The notes under the pieces are model-generated. The model worked only from the letters and a program-made list of their open reading frames with translations, was not told the DNA's origin and made no database searches. Shown piece after piece: positions 31,804 through 43,600 of a stretch of DNA of 64,000 nucleotides; position 1 is the stretch's first letter, and each line of letters opens with the position of its first letter. Origin of the DNA: Dendrolimus kikuchii (taxonomy: Eukaryota > Arthropoda > Insecta > Lepidoptera > Lasiocampidae); contig CM034390.1 of NCBI GenBank assembly GCA_019925095.2, forward strand, positions 2,157,501 through 2,221,500, read 5' to 3'. A program made the position numbers and the translations under genes.

Positions 31804-32940
31804 AACTACTTCTTAAGATCCCTCCATCGTAGTAACAATACTCCAGTAACAATATATCGCTGGAGGTCTTTTTACTCTGGTAACTGAATACGGTATAACA
31901 ATGTTAGGTGGTGCAGTTGGACCGTACCTTATTGCAATGCAATAAGGAAGGTTTTGGTGTAATTGTTTTTGGGGCTAATTTGTATTTTATTAGGTTGTTG
32001 GTCTGTATAAAAATTGATTTCAGTTCTGTGTAATGGAGGTAAATAAAAACAAAACTCCGTTTCATTAATGGTCACTTAAGATGTTGATTGATCGATTACG
32101 TACTAGAACATGTCGTTTAATTAATTTTCCTTAATTAATTTATGTAAAGGGGCTACTTCCTAATACATCTATAATATTGTAAAATTCTAAACATGCTATG
32201 TCTGTACATTGAAGCTATTTAAAAAAAACAACTGGACTATACAAACGATGGCGAACACAACGATTTTTTTTATTTTTAGATTTCCTGTCTGTTTGTAGGT
32301 TTGTCTGTTTGTAAATTATTCTAGAAAAGAGAATTTTTTTAAATAAGAGTATCGGAGTTCCTTAATGATAAGTTTTACATATAGGTAATAAGTTAGAATA
32401 TCAAGTATTTATAATATTTGTACCATATCATTCAAATCAAATCAAATTTATTTGTTGAAAACATGGTTAAACAGTTGGAATATATGTTATAGTGTATACA
32501 TGTATTGCTTACATTGGAGCATACAAATATTTATAATAAATTTTATTAAATTATATAATGTTAAATGAATCATATAAAAAAAACTGATAAATGTCAAAAA
32601 ATAACAATAATAATAACATTAGAAACATATCTAAATTTAAATTGTGTGTCATTTAGTATTTTGTTAAATTGAAGGTTATACATAATTATAAGATTGAAAC
32701 ATTAGTGATAATAATAAAACCAAATAGTATGTTCCTATATAATATAAGATTCAAAAAAATTGTACTCCCAACCGGCAAAAACCATGTGCTCAGTATAATA
32801 TAACAAGACCTATTTGTACAACCATGTTTTTATGCAATACATTATTTGATTTGATTTGATCTAAATAATTCACGTAACACTGGTAAATAGAACTGTAAAC
32901 AAAAAAAAATATGTAGTAGTAATAAGGATTGTAATCATAT
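31804..32940. other. Upstream AT-rich intergenic DNA without recognised genes
   Basis: Contains AATCAAATCAAATTTATTTG near 32440 and a TTTGATTTGATTTGATC-like run near 32845, opposite in sense and bounding about 400 bp. No TE family or exon was recognised. Confidence 0.45.
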
Positions 32941-32985
32941 ATATAAGTGATAAATCCCTATTAATATTATAAATGCGAAAGTAAC

Positions 32986-33122
<137 letters not shown>

Positions 33123-33446
33123 TCCGTTTTCAGGGAAAAACTACTGGACCGATTTGGCTGAAACTCAGTATATATATATTTTCGATGCCGAGAATGAACA
33201 TAGGATATTTTTTATCCCGAAAAATGGGATAGTTTCCGGGATAAAAATATATTTGTCTTTTTGTTTGTTATCCTTTTATGGAAAGACTATTGGACCGATT
33301 TGGCTGAAACTCGGTGCATATATAATTTGAATACCGAGAGTGCCCAAGGGATACATTTTATCCCGGATAATGGGATACATTTTGGGATAGATTTATGTAA
33401 AGTTTATCCCGGGAACTAGGACAGGTTTTGTGATTTTGTTCATTTC

Positions 33447-34999
33447 GTCCACTGGGTCCACTGGGTCCACTGGGTCCACTGGGTCCACTGGGTCCACTGG
33501 GTCCACTGGGTCCACTGGGTCCACTGGGTCCACTGGGTCCACTGGGTCCACTGGGTCCACTGGGTCCACTGGGTCCACTGGGTCCACTGGGTCCACTGGG
33601 TCCACTGGGTCCACTGGGTCCACTGGGTCCACTGGGTCCACTGGGTCCACTGGGTCCACTGGGTCCACTGGGTCCACTGGGTCCACTGGGTCCACTGGGT
33701 CCACTGGGTCCACTGGGTCCACTGGGTCCACTGGGTCCACTGGGTCCACTGGGTCCACTGGGTCCACTGGGTCCACTGGGTCCACTGGGTCCACTGGGTC
33801 CACTGGGTCCACTGGGTCCACTGGGTCCACTGGGTCCACTGGGTCCACTGGGTCCACTGGGTCCACTGGGTCCACTGGGTCCACTGGGTCCACTGGGTCC
33901 ACTGGGTCCACTGGGTCCACTGGGTCCACTGGGTCCACTGGGTCCACTGGGTCCACTGGGTCCACTGGGTCCACTGGGTCCACTGGGTCCACTGGGTCCA
34001 CTGGGTCCACTGGGTCCACTGGGTCCACTGGGTCCACTGGGTCCACTGGGTCCACTGGGTCCACTGGGTCCACTGGGTCCACTGGGTCCACTGGGTCCAC
34101 TGGGTCCACTGGGTCCACTGGGTCCACTGGGTCCACTGGGTCCACTGGGTCCACTGGGTCCACTGGGTCCACTGGGTCCACTGGGTCCACTGGGTCCACT
34201 GGGTCCACTGGGTCCACTGGGTCCACTGGGTCCACTGGGTCCACTGGGTCCACTGGGTCCACTGGGTCCACTGGGTCCACTGGGTCCACTGGGTCCACTG
34301 GGTCCACTGGGTCCACTGGGTCCACTGGGTCCACTGGGTCCACTGGGTCCACTGGGTCCACTGGGTCCACTGGGTCCACTGGGTCCACTGGGTCCACTGG
34401 GTCCACTGGGTCCACTGGGTCCACTGGGTCCACTGGGTCCACTGGGTCCACTGGGTCCACTGGGTCCACTGGGTCCACTGGGTCCACTGGGTCCACTGGG
34501 TCCACTGGGTCCACTGGGTCCACTGGGTCCACTGGGTCCACTGGGTCCACTGGGTCCACTGGGTCCACTGGGTCCACTGGGTCCACTGGGTCCACTGGGT
34601 CCACTGGGTCCACTGGGTCCACTGGGTCCACTGGGTCCACTGGGTCCACTGGGTCCACTGGGTCCACTGGGTCCACTGGGTCCACTGGGTCCACTGGGTC
34701 CACTGGGTCCACTGGGTCCACTGGGTCCACTGGGGCCACTGGGGCCACTGGGTCCACTGGGGCCACTGGGGCCACTGGGGCCACTGGGTCCCCTGGGTCC
34801 CCTGGGTCCACTGGGTCCACTGGGTCCACTTAGACCACTGGGTCCACTGGGTCCACTGGGTCCACTGGGGCCACTGGGGCCACTGGGGCCACTGGGGCCA
34901 CTGGGTCCACTGGGGCCACTGGGTCCACTGGGTCCAGTGGGGCCACTGGGTCCACTGGGTCCACTGGGTCCACTGGGTCCACTGGGTCCATTTGGACCA
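33447..34999. repeat. 9-bp minisatellite GTCCACTGG, 143 perfect copies plus a variant end
   Basis: From 33447 to 34733 the unit repeats without a single visible change. From 34734 to about 35000 variants GGCCACTGG, GTCCCCTGG and others are mixed in. The period is a multiple of three and contains no stop, so long frames arise on both strands: GST on plus, GPS and DPV on minus. These are not evidence of protein. Confidence 0.97.
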
Positions 35000-35331
35000 C
35001 TGAGCCTACTAGGTGGGTCCAGTTGGTCGACTTGGACCATATTATCTATTTTGTCATTTTTGTCAAGTTTTGTCATTTATGTAGTTTACATATAGACGGG
35101 TGTGGTATAGTTTGCGATATAAAATGAAGTCAATCTTTCGGGGGCAAATACATACAAATTTAATATAATGTAACCTGTACCACTTGCTTTTTAAACAAGA
35201 GATACGCACTAGAGGTTGACCCGCGGCGCAGCCGCGGGGTAAACTCTAGTAAATAAATAAAGTACCCTTCACCAATCCCAAACCCTCCCAGTTATATAAA
35301 TAAATATATAAGTATAGTATAAGTATTATTA

Positions 35332-35634
35332 TTTTTTTTATTGCAGGAGCTCAGCAGACAGGCCCACTTGATGGAAAGCGGTTACCATCGCCTATAGACA
35401 TTTGCAACACCAAAGGTGCTACAAATGCGCTGCTGCTCTCTTAAGGGAGACTGGAAGCTGATCACTAATGCCGGAACACAACTCAAGGTTGTTATGGCGA
35501 CATACTTTAGACCAGGGGTGGTAGCCATCCAGTCGGGCAAATGCCCTACCACCTGGCTGTGGGTTGTTTTGTCGCCTCTTACGACAGGCCGCCCGGCCGC
35601 AGGAAATTGTATTCTTTCTCCGTTCCTGCACGGA
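35332..35634 (-). mobile_element. SINE-B copy 8
   Basis: Nearly full-length. It lacks the CAGACGG segment near the tail. Confidence 0.82.
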
Positions 35635-35889
35635 TTAAATTATAATGACTACTACATAAACAGATAGGGAAATATATACGTATGTGCCTGATTATCTTCC
35701 CCGGGCCAAGACAGCCAACACAAACGCAAATCGTGTTGGCAGTCTTGACTCGGGGAGGGAAACGCGGGCGTATATGTATATACAAAAATATAGTACTATT
35801 AAAACATCCGTATTTATTTTATGTAAGTTTAAGTAATATTCCATCCAACATACCTTTAAACCTCACATTAAATAAATTATAGCAATATG

Positions 35890-36206
35890 AACCGTAGACT
35901 AGTAGTAGTACAAAAGTAAATGCCTATAGTAGTAGTACAAAAAAATGCCTATAGTAGTAGTAAAAAAAAATGCCTATAGTAGTAGTACAAAAGTAAATGC
36001 CTATAGTAGTAGTACAAAAAAAATGCCTATAGTAGTAGTACAAAAGTAAATGCCTATAGTAGTAGTACAAAAAAATGCCTATAGTAGTAGTACAAAAGTA
36101 AATGCCTATAGTAGTAGTACAAAAAAAATGCCTATAGTAGTAGTACAAAAGTAAATGCCTATAGTAGTAGTACAAAAGTAAATGCCTATAGTAGTAGTAA
36201 ATAGAA
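35890..36206. repeat. Minisatellite of 25-28 bp, about 11 units
   Basis: Unit ATGCCTATAGTAGTAGTA plus CAAAAGTAA or CAAAAAAA. Units with the two endings largely alternate, so the higher-order period is about 53 bp. Confidence 0.9.
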
Positions 36207-36545
36207 AAAAGACAAAAAAAAAAGTAAATAGAATCCCTGTCTTGAACAATGATAGGGAAGCCCGGTGAATTAAAAAAAAAAATCAAGTAAAAACTATTTA
36301 TGAGAATGATTTAAAATGGCCAGATTAAAAAAAATCGAATTCCAATGTGATTTTTTCACTGATCGATAACAATCCCGAGAATCCCGCTGCAATTTTCCCG
36401 GGAGCGGTTTGTAGTTGGTCGGGTGCGCAAAAGTTAGCTTATCCCGACACAGTTTTCGCTAAAACAATTTCAAGTTAACCGTGGACGAATTTACGCCCTT
36501 CTACTAAACTTAAATTGAACACTCCTGCGCGTAACCTAACTTTTT

Positions 36546-36669
36546 ACAACAATTCTTTTACTGTTAAAACTATAGAGCTTTGGAACGCGCTTCTTGTTGC
36601 TATCAGACAAGCAAAATCGCCAGCGATATTTAAAACTATGATCAAAAAATACTACCTGTCGTTGAAATA
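36546..36669 (+). pseudogene. LINE RT C-terminal fragment
   Basis: Reads NSFTVKTIELWNALLVAIRQ, then AKSPAIFKTMIKKYYLSLK and a stop, the end of a CR1/Jockey-like reverse transcriptase. Probably the same family as 8985-9340. Confidence 0.68.
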
Positions 36670-36764
36670 ATAAACATTCATATATTTTGTAGATATGTAT
36701 TTGTATGGTATGTATATTAAGTATATATCTATGTAATATATAAAATTTCTGCATATATATATAT

Positions 36765-36925
36765 TAAAATTTAGAACCCGATTGCAGCGCCACCTACCGG
36801 GTTCAATTGTGAATCTAAACCATCATCGAATCCACTTGAACATATACAAAAAAATTCATTCAAATCGGTCCAGCCGTTTAGAAGGAGTTCACCGTCAACA
36901 CACGTACAGAAGAATTATATGTATA
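36765..36925 (-). mobile_element. Helitron, Lep1-like, partial
   Basis: Shares AGAACCCGATTGCAGCGCC and TCGGTCCAGCCGTTTAGAAG with other copies. It lacks the CTAG end. Confidence 0.6.
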
Positions 36926-36956
36926 AAGATATAAAATTTATGCATTTATTGTTAAA

Positions 36957-37146
36957 ATGTAAGTAGTTCGTACTATATGTTACGTATACCACCATCGCCA
37001 TTATCATCTCAATTCATTCCTGGGGTTGTCTGGAAGAGATCGCTTTTTAGCGATAAAAGCGCCTTTTGTACATAACTAGATATAATTTTACTCTTCAAGT
37101 TCAGGTTTCTATTGGTGTCCAATAAAGAGTTATCTATCTATCTATA
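36957..37146 (+). mobile_element. LINE-K 3' end with ATCT tail
   Basis: GTTGTCTGGAAGAGATCGC, the ATCGCTTTTTAGCGAT hairpin, CAATAAAGAGTTATC and a TATC tail. Confidence 0.72.
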
Positions 37147-37382
37147 AATGTGAAAGACTTCTTCCGGTGTTTGTTCCTTGATTGAACCGACTGCCATGAT
37201 ATTTGAAATCTATATCAATGAATAAAATTGAAATGTCCGCTAATGATTTCAAAATAAACATCCAAATTTAAATGAAAACTGCTATTTATATATGGGTACG
37301 CCTGTAAATTTCTAAAGAGCAATAACATTTTACAAACCGTTAGAAGTCACAAAGTTATTAGGTTTTTGGTAGGAGATTAATT

Positions 37383-37502
37383 TACATACATACATACATA
37401 CATAACTTCACGCCAGTTCCCTCGCGGGGTAGGCACGAACAACAGAGTGCCATTTAGGCTTATTCTTACACACCTCACTTGCCTCTTTGACATTCATAAC
37501 TG
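37383..37502 (-). mobile_element. LINE-A 3' end, very short
   Basis: (CATA)n tail complement, then the last 35 codons on the minus strand. Confidence 0.8.
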
Positions 37503-37533
37503 AGATTAATTTGTTACTTATTAATTTAAAATT

Positions 37534-37985
37534 TATTTTTTTGTTGCATGAGGCTCTCTGATGGGAAGCGGTTACCATCGCCTATGGAAATTTGCAACAC
37601 CAAAGGTGCTACAAATGCGCTGCTGCTCTCTTAAGGGTCACTGGAACCTGGTCACTAATGCCGGGACACAACTCAAGGTTGTCATGGCGACATGCTTAAG
37701 ACCAGGGGTAGTAGCCATCCAGTCGGGCAAATGCCCTACCACCTGGCTGTGGGTTGTTTAGTCGCCTCTTACGACAGGCCGCTCGGCCGCAGGAAATTAT
37801 ATTCTTTCTCCGTTCCTGCACGGATAAAAAGCCTGGCCGCTAATGACGAACAACTCAAGGTTCTTATGACGGCACGCTCTAAACGAAGGCTGGTAGCCAT
37901 CCAGACGGCCAACCACTACCACCTCCTGTCTATAGGTTCATGTGTCGGCTCTTACGACAGGCCGCCTGCCCGCAGGAATTTATTA
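37534..37985 (-). mobile_element. SINE-B copy 9 followed by a partial second copy
   Basis: 37534-37825 is a nearly full copy. 37830-37985 repeats the segment from CTAATG.CG.ACAACTCAAGG to CGCAGGAA with heavy divergence, giving an older head-to-tail partner. Confidence 0.72.
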
Positions 37986-38466
37986 AAGCTTCGATACCTT
38001 AATGGTATACCTCTGGTGTCTGCCTGTCTGTATGTCACACTAAAATTTTCATTAAACACAAAGTCGTATAGGTAAAACGTTCCTTTAACAATTTAAACAA
38101 TAAGAGCCCCTAAAGTTTTACACTATCTACTATATCTTTCACATGTCGATGGGTGAGAGGCTATTTGTTTTAAACGACATTTTTAAAAAATTTCGGGAGA
38201 AAAGTTTGAAGCTTCAAATGACCCAGAAAAACACATCACTATCGAACTATGTACCATACTTAAAAAAAGAACATGTATAGATTGAAACTAGACATCAGAT
38301 TCTTTATATTTCTTTAAGTTGAGACATTAGGATAAAACAAACCCATAGTGTTGTTAAGTCTCACACAAAATGTCGCTTAAAACAAATAGCCTTTCAACCC
38401 ACGATATGTATATATATTCAATTTGGTAGCATATTTGCTAATTGTAAATAAATCGTTGTTAATAAA

Positions 38467-38578
38467 GAGTTATGAATGTCAAAGAAGCAAGTGAGGTGTG
38501 TAAGAATAAGCCTTAATGGCGCTCTGTTGTTCGTGCCTACCCCGCAAGGGAACTGGCGTGAAGTTATGTATGTAAATA
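38467..38578 (+). mobile_element. LINE-A 3' end, very short
   Basis: Starts at AGAGTTATGAATGTCAAAGA and ends GAAGTTATGTATG. It has a stop after NKP. Confidence 0.78.
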
Positions 38579-38631
38579 AATCGGCACATAATACCAGTTA
38601 TTTTAAAATCTAAGCAAGATTTTGTTATAAA

Positions 38632-38960
38632 CTAGGGTATGCCCGCGACTTCGTCCACGCTTGACTTGGAATTTCCCGGGACACGAAGTACTGCAGCATT
38701 TAAAGAAGAATCCAAGCAATCGTTTTAATGAACATTGTGTCGGACTAGGCTAACTTTTATACACCCGAATACACAAACCGCTCCCGGAAAATTCCCGTCA
38801 GATTTCCGGGATAAAACGTAGCGCAGATTGTAATTCTAAAAATTTACAGTCGATCAGCGAAAACTGCATCGAAATCGGCCTAGTAGTTTTTACGTAAATC
38901 CCGAACAAACAAATAAGAAATCTAAAAAAAATGCATCATATCCTCCATTATTTATATAGT
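38632..38960 (-). mobile_element. Helitron, CTAG end
   Basis: The minus strand ends GTCGCGGGCATACCCTAG before T. The body (GATCAGCGAAAACTGCATCG) is not shared with the Lep1-like copies. Confidence 0.5.
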
Positions 38961-39223
38961 CTAGTTTTTTTTTAATAGCTTTAATGCCAGATACAGCATG
39001 ATTAGAATTTCATAATAGTATAGATTAATTCTGAGGCTGAATCCAGATACCTAGCCCAGAGGAAAATCAGGAAAATTTATCAAGCCAGAAATCGAACCTG
39101 GGACTATGCATTTCAATAAACTAGGCAGACCTACGTTTAGACCACATTCAAACGGTTTTGTGTTTTAATTATAAAACGAATTATACTATAAACTTTTTAT
39201 TTATCAGTAAGACTACAAACAAT

Positions 39224-39417
39224 CTTATACTAATATATAAAGCTGAAGAGTTTGTTTGTTTGAACGCGCTAATCTCAGGAACCACTGGTCTGATTTGAAA
39301 ATTTCTTTCAGTGTTAGATAGCCCATTTATCGGGAAAGGCTATAGGCTATATCATCATGCTAAGATCAAACTTTTTTTTTAACTATTCCACACGGACGAA
39401 GTCGCGAGCAGAAGTTA
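39224..39417 (+). mobile_element. Helitron, second subfamily
   Basis: TCTTATACTAATATATAAAG start after A; GTCGCGAGCAGAAGTTAG end before T. Close relative of 29501-29758. Confidence 0.7.
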
Positions 39418-39471
39418 GTATAGTATAATAAGGTTTCATACAAAGGAGCAATTAAACTTTTCTTTGAGACT

Positions 39472-40656
39472 TTATGCAACATCAGGTTTCTCAGTTACTT
39501 CTTCAGATCTTCCAGCGGTTTCGTCACCCAATTGAGGTTTAGTCCACGCCTGGCAAACACAAGTAGGTCCATTGCTGCCAGACGTAGGTCCTGTTGTCGT
39601 CTGGAAATTTCCGCCTGGACTACCCTGAGTTTGTCCAACTTGATACATTCCAGATTGTTGGTTCTGACTAGGATATTGAGGGTTAATGACTGGTCCAGTC
39701 GGTTGAGTAATCTGTCCAATTGATTGTGTATTTTGCCCGTAGTAGTTTTGATTTTGACCACTAAATTGGTTGTTTGCATGACTCGGTACATAAACTTGTG
39801 TATTTTGATGATTTTGACCAACAAATTGCTGATTCTGATGATTCTGACTAACGAATTGTTGATTGTGATAGTTCTGACCACCAAATTGTCCACTCTGGCC
39901 ATTCTGACCAACAAATTGAACGTTTTGGTTTTGCCCAATCATTTGATTGTTCTGGCCATTTGTTCCAGTAATCATATTTTGGGCGTTCTGACTACTTAAT
40001 TGAACATTTTGTTGATTTTGTCCAACATACTGCCCAGTTTGGGTAAATTGTCCTGGTAATGCAGAACCTTGTTGAATCGTGCCTTGGAGTGACCCTTGAG
40101 TATTCTGGGCTTGTATTTGATTCTGTTGATTAACACCTTGTATCTGGGTGACTTGACTCTGCACTTGATTAGACCCTTGGAAACCTTGATTCTGGACTTG
40201 CATCTGATTTACACCCTGATACTGTCCCGATAGCTGATTTTGGTTGTCTGAACTGGATTGTACTTGGAACTGCCCAGACTGACTCTGAGGGTACACTTGG
40301 TACTGACTTTGGCTTTGAGCGGACGGTTGACCAGCCTGATTTTGTTGGTTATAATGGCCTCCAGAAACGTACTGTCCAGAAGGATAAGTGCCTTGTTGGT
40401 ATCCACCAGTGCCGTAGGTGCCGTAATTCATATACCCAGAGCCATAGTTCTGAGCATACAGCTGCGGGCCCTGGATATATCCTGCTTGGGCTTGGATCTG
40501 GCCTTGAGCGATTGTAGCAGTGGTTTTCACTGGCTTGTTCTTATTATGGTTTTGGACTATATCAATCACGCCTCCGATGATCTTTTCGGGAATGTGTAAC
40601 ACCTTCCTCGCTTCAATTTTCGCTGTAGCGTCTTGGATTGTTGCGATGAATGTTAT
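39472..40656 (-). CDS. Gln/Asn-rich protein exon 2
   Basis: Acceptor TTTATTTCAG at 40657. It encodes the last part of the signal peptide and the whole mature protein and ends KPDVA-TAA. The reading frame is open for 395 codons with no break, unlike the transposon remnants nearby. Confidence 0.87.
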   Translation of the reverse strand: MTFIATIQDATAKIEARKVLHIPEKIIGGVIDIVQNHNKNKPVKTTATIAQGQIQAQAGYIQGPQLYAQNYGSGYMNYGTYGTGGYQQGTYPSGQYVSGGHYNQQNQAGQPSAQSQSQYQVYPQSQSGQFQVQSSSDNQNQLSGQYQGVNQMQVQNQGFQGSNQVQSQVTQIQGVNQQNQIQAQNTQGSLQGTIQQGSALPGQFTQTGQYVGQNQQNVQLSSQNAQNMITGTNGQNNQMIGQNQNVQFVGQNGQSGQFGGQNYHNQQFVSQNHQNQQFVGQNHQNTQVYVPSHANNQFSGQNQNYYGQNTQSIGQITQPTGPVINPQYPSQNQQSGMYQVGQTQGSPGGNFQTTTGPTSGSNGPTCVCQAWTKPQLGDETAGRSEEVTEKPDVA

Positions 40657-43600
40657 CTGAAATAAAAATTATTATTAAAGTTAAATTGTTTCGAGAAACG
40701 TTTGCGACGTCAATTATTGCACAGCGCCATCTATTGGTTTGTAAGTGTTGCCCTACAATCTCAAAATTAACTAAAAAAACTCATTCATCGTGCGAAACAC
40801 GATTAGCAGCTACGATTTCTATGCGAGCGTCAAGGTGACAAGGTGTGTCCACCTAAGAATGAACTCCCACGCTGGCTACCGATACCCCGTGACCTTATCC
40901 GCCGGGATCAAGGCAATGTTTGAGAGGCCACCAGACATCAGAGGTGACCATCTAAAGCCTGAGTTGGCCATCAGACGCGGCAGACCGGTAAACCATACCG
41001 CAGACAGAGCTAACGCGAACCCCGTGATGGTCATCGAACGCCGCTGATTGGCCCACAGCAGCCGCCGACAACCCCTTATTGTCGATACATAACATAAGTA
41101 TTATATATATATATAAATATACTTCAGTTTATATATTACAATGAAAGAATGACTAAACAGATATACAATGCAAAAGTGGATGGGTGCAGAAATCGTGGAA
41201 GACCACGACACACCTTCCATGATCAAATTGATCGTGTACTAGCAGAAGGTGATGTCAGGAGCCTTAAGAACAAACGAGCGTGCATGACAAGAGTTATGAA
41301 TGTCAAAGAAGCAAGTGAGGTTTGTAAGAATAAGCCTGAATGGCGCTCTGTTGTCCGTGCCTACCCCGCAAGGGAACTGGCGTCAAGTTATGTATGTATG
41401 TATATATTACAAGCGTAAACAAATAATCGTATATCCTACTAATATTATAAACGCGTTTGTAAGAATGTATGGATGTATGTTTGATACTTCTTCATGCAAA
41501 AACTACAGAATGGATTTCGATGAAACTTTACAATAATATACGAGTAGATTTATACATCAGAATATCCGTGCAGGAACGGAGAAAGAATACAATTTTCCTG
41601 CGGCCGGGCGGCCTGTCGTAAGAGGCGACAAAACAACCCACAGCCAGGTGGTAGGGTATTTGCCCGACTGGATGGCTACCACCCCTGGTCTAAAGTATGT
41701 CGCCATAACAACTATGAGGTCTGTTCCGGCATTAGTGATAAGGTTCCAGTCTCCCTTAAGAGAGCAGCAGCGCATTTGTAGCACCTTTGGTGTTGCAAAT
41801 GTCTATAGGCGGTGGTAACCGCTTAACATTAAGTGGGCCGTCTGCCTGTCTGCTGAGCTCCTGCAATAAAAAAAATAAAAAATAAATATTACACAGGCTA
41901 TAATTTATCACAACTTTCCATCTCATCAAAAATTTTCATCACCACGCGGGTGAAATCCCGGGGCGCAGCTAGTAATATATGAAATAAGTGTAGTGTCAAC
42001 AGATAAATAAAGTTGAATCTAGAATAGCACAGAAGATGTACCGCAAAAGTACTACTGTAACAAAACATAGATAGATAACACTATATTGTACACCATTACA
42101 GAAAACTTACGAACTAGTATTATACTAATTGTGTCCAAAGGGCGGTCTTATCGCTAAAAAGCGGTCTCTTCCAGACAACCCGCGGCAAGAATATTGCTGA
42201 TTAGGAGTGCCGATGGTGGTATACATAATTATTGTACGATTACTTACATTTTAATAATAAATATATAACTATACTATATATACATACATACATACATAAC
42301 TTCACGCCAGTTCCCTTGCGGGGTAGGCACGAACAACAGAGCGCCATTTAGGCCCATTCTTACACACCTCACTTGCTTCTTTGACATTCATATTTCTTGT
42401 CATGCACGCTCGTCTGTTCTTAAGGCTCCTGACATCACCCTCCGCTAGTACACGATCAATTTGATCATGGAAGGTGTGTTGTGGCCTTCCACGACTTCTG
42501 CATCCATCCACTTTTGCATTGTATATCTGTTTAGTCATTCTTTCCACATGCCCGAACCACCGGAGCATTCCTTTCCTTACCTTCACCCCGACACTTTCTT
42601 TCAGACCAACTCTCTTTCTTACTTCGGTATTACGAACGCGGTCCGCGAGCTTCACTCCGCAGATTTTGCGCAGTGCTTGCATCTCAACCGCGTTTACTCT
42701 ACTTTCATGCTCTCTCTTCCATACCCAACTCTCGCTTCCATACGTGAGCGTAGGTACTAGCACCGCGTTGTGTATGGCGAGCTGGGCCTTCTGGCTGAGC
42801 TTCTTAGCGCACTATATATACAAATATACATATACAAGATATGGTGATAAAATGCAACTATTGAAACATAATAAATATGTAACTATATACAATATAATAT
42901 GTAATAGATAATAATAATAAATAAGTAGTAGATAAATAGACAAATGTATAAGGTAATAAAGAAGTACACTAGAAAGAATAGATACAAGAGTAATAAAGAA
43001 GTATAATAGAAATAGACGATAAGAGTAAATTTAATAGCATAAGAAGTAGTATTATATAAAATAGTACAAATAATTAGTAGAATATTTGAGACCCAAAATT
43101 GTATTAAATATATGTACGAAGAGTCTAGTGCAAGCGTCGCAAACTCAGAGGGCGCGGGTTCGATCCTGGCCGGAACGCATGCACCACTTAGTCAGTTTTC
43201 TGATCTAATGTGCATATTATTACAATTACCACGTGCTAATAACGGTGAAGGAAAACATCGTGATGCAACCTGCACATCGAGATAAGCGATGTGTCAAACC
43301 TGCCAAGCCGCCTTGGACAAGCGTGGCGGGTATACGTCCGTTCCCTCTATAATGGGAGACGCGAGCCCAGCAGTGGGACATTTATGGGCTGATATTATAT
43401 ATATTATTATATGTACGAAAAAAATTGACAATAAAAAGAAAGAAATGCATACAAAAAATAAAAGATATAAAAACACACAAAAATAAGAACAATTAAAGTC
43501 GAAATGTGTGTTAGGGTACATAGTAGAAGTGAAACTTCAACGGACAAGTGGCAAAACGAATCGCAACAAAACTAACTTGAAGTTTTACGGGCAGATTGTT

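Noticed and set aside
33358..35076. 572-codon collagen-like (Gly-Pro-Ser)n reading frame on the minus strand
   Set aside because: It is generated by the 9-bp tandem array inside a Helitron. Other frames in both directions are equally open, and there is no splice-linked flanking domain.
35890..36206. CRISPR-like regular repeats
   Set aside because: Units are contiguous tandem repeats without unique spacers, in a eukaryotic genome.
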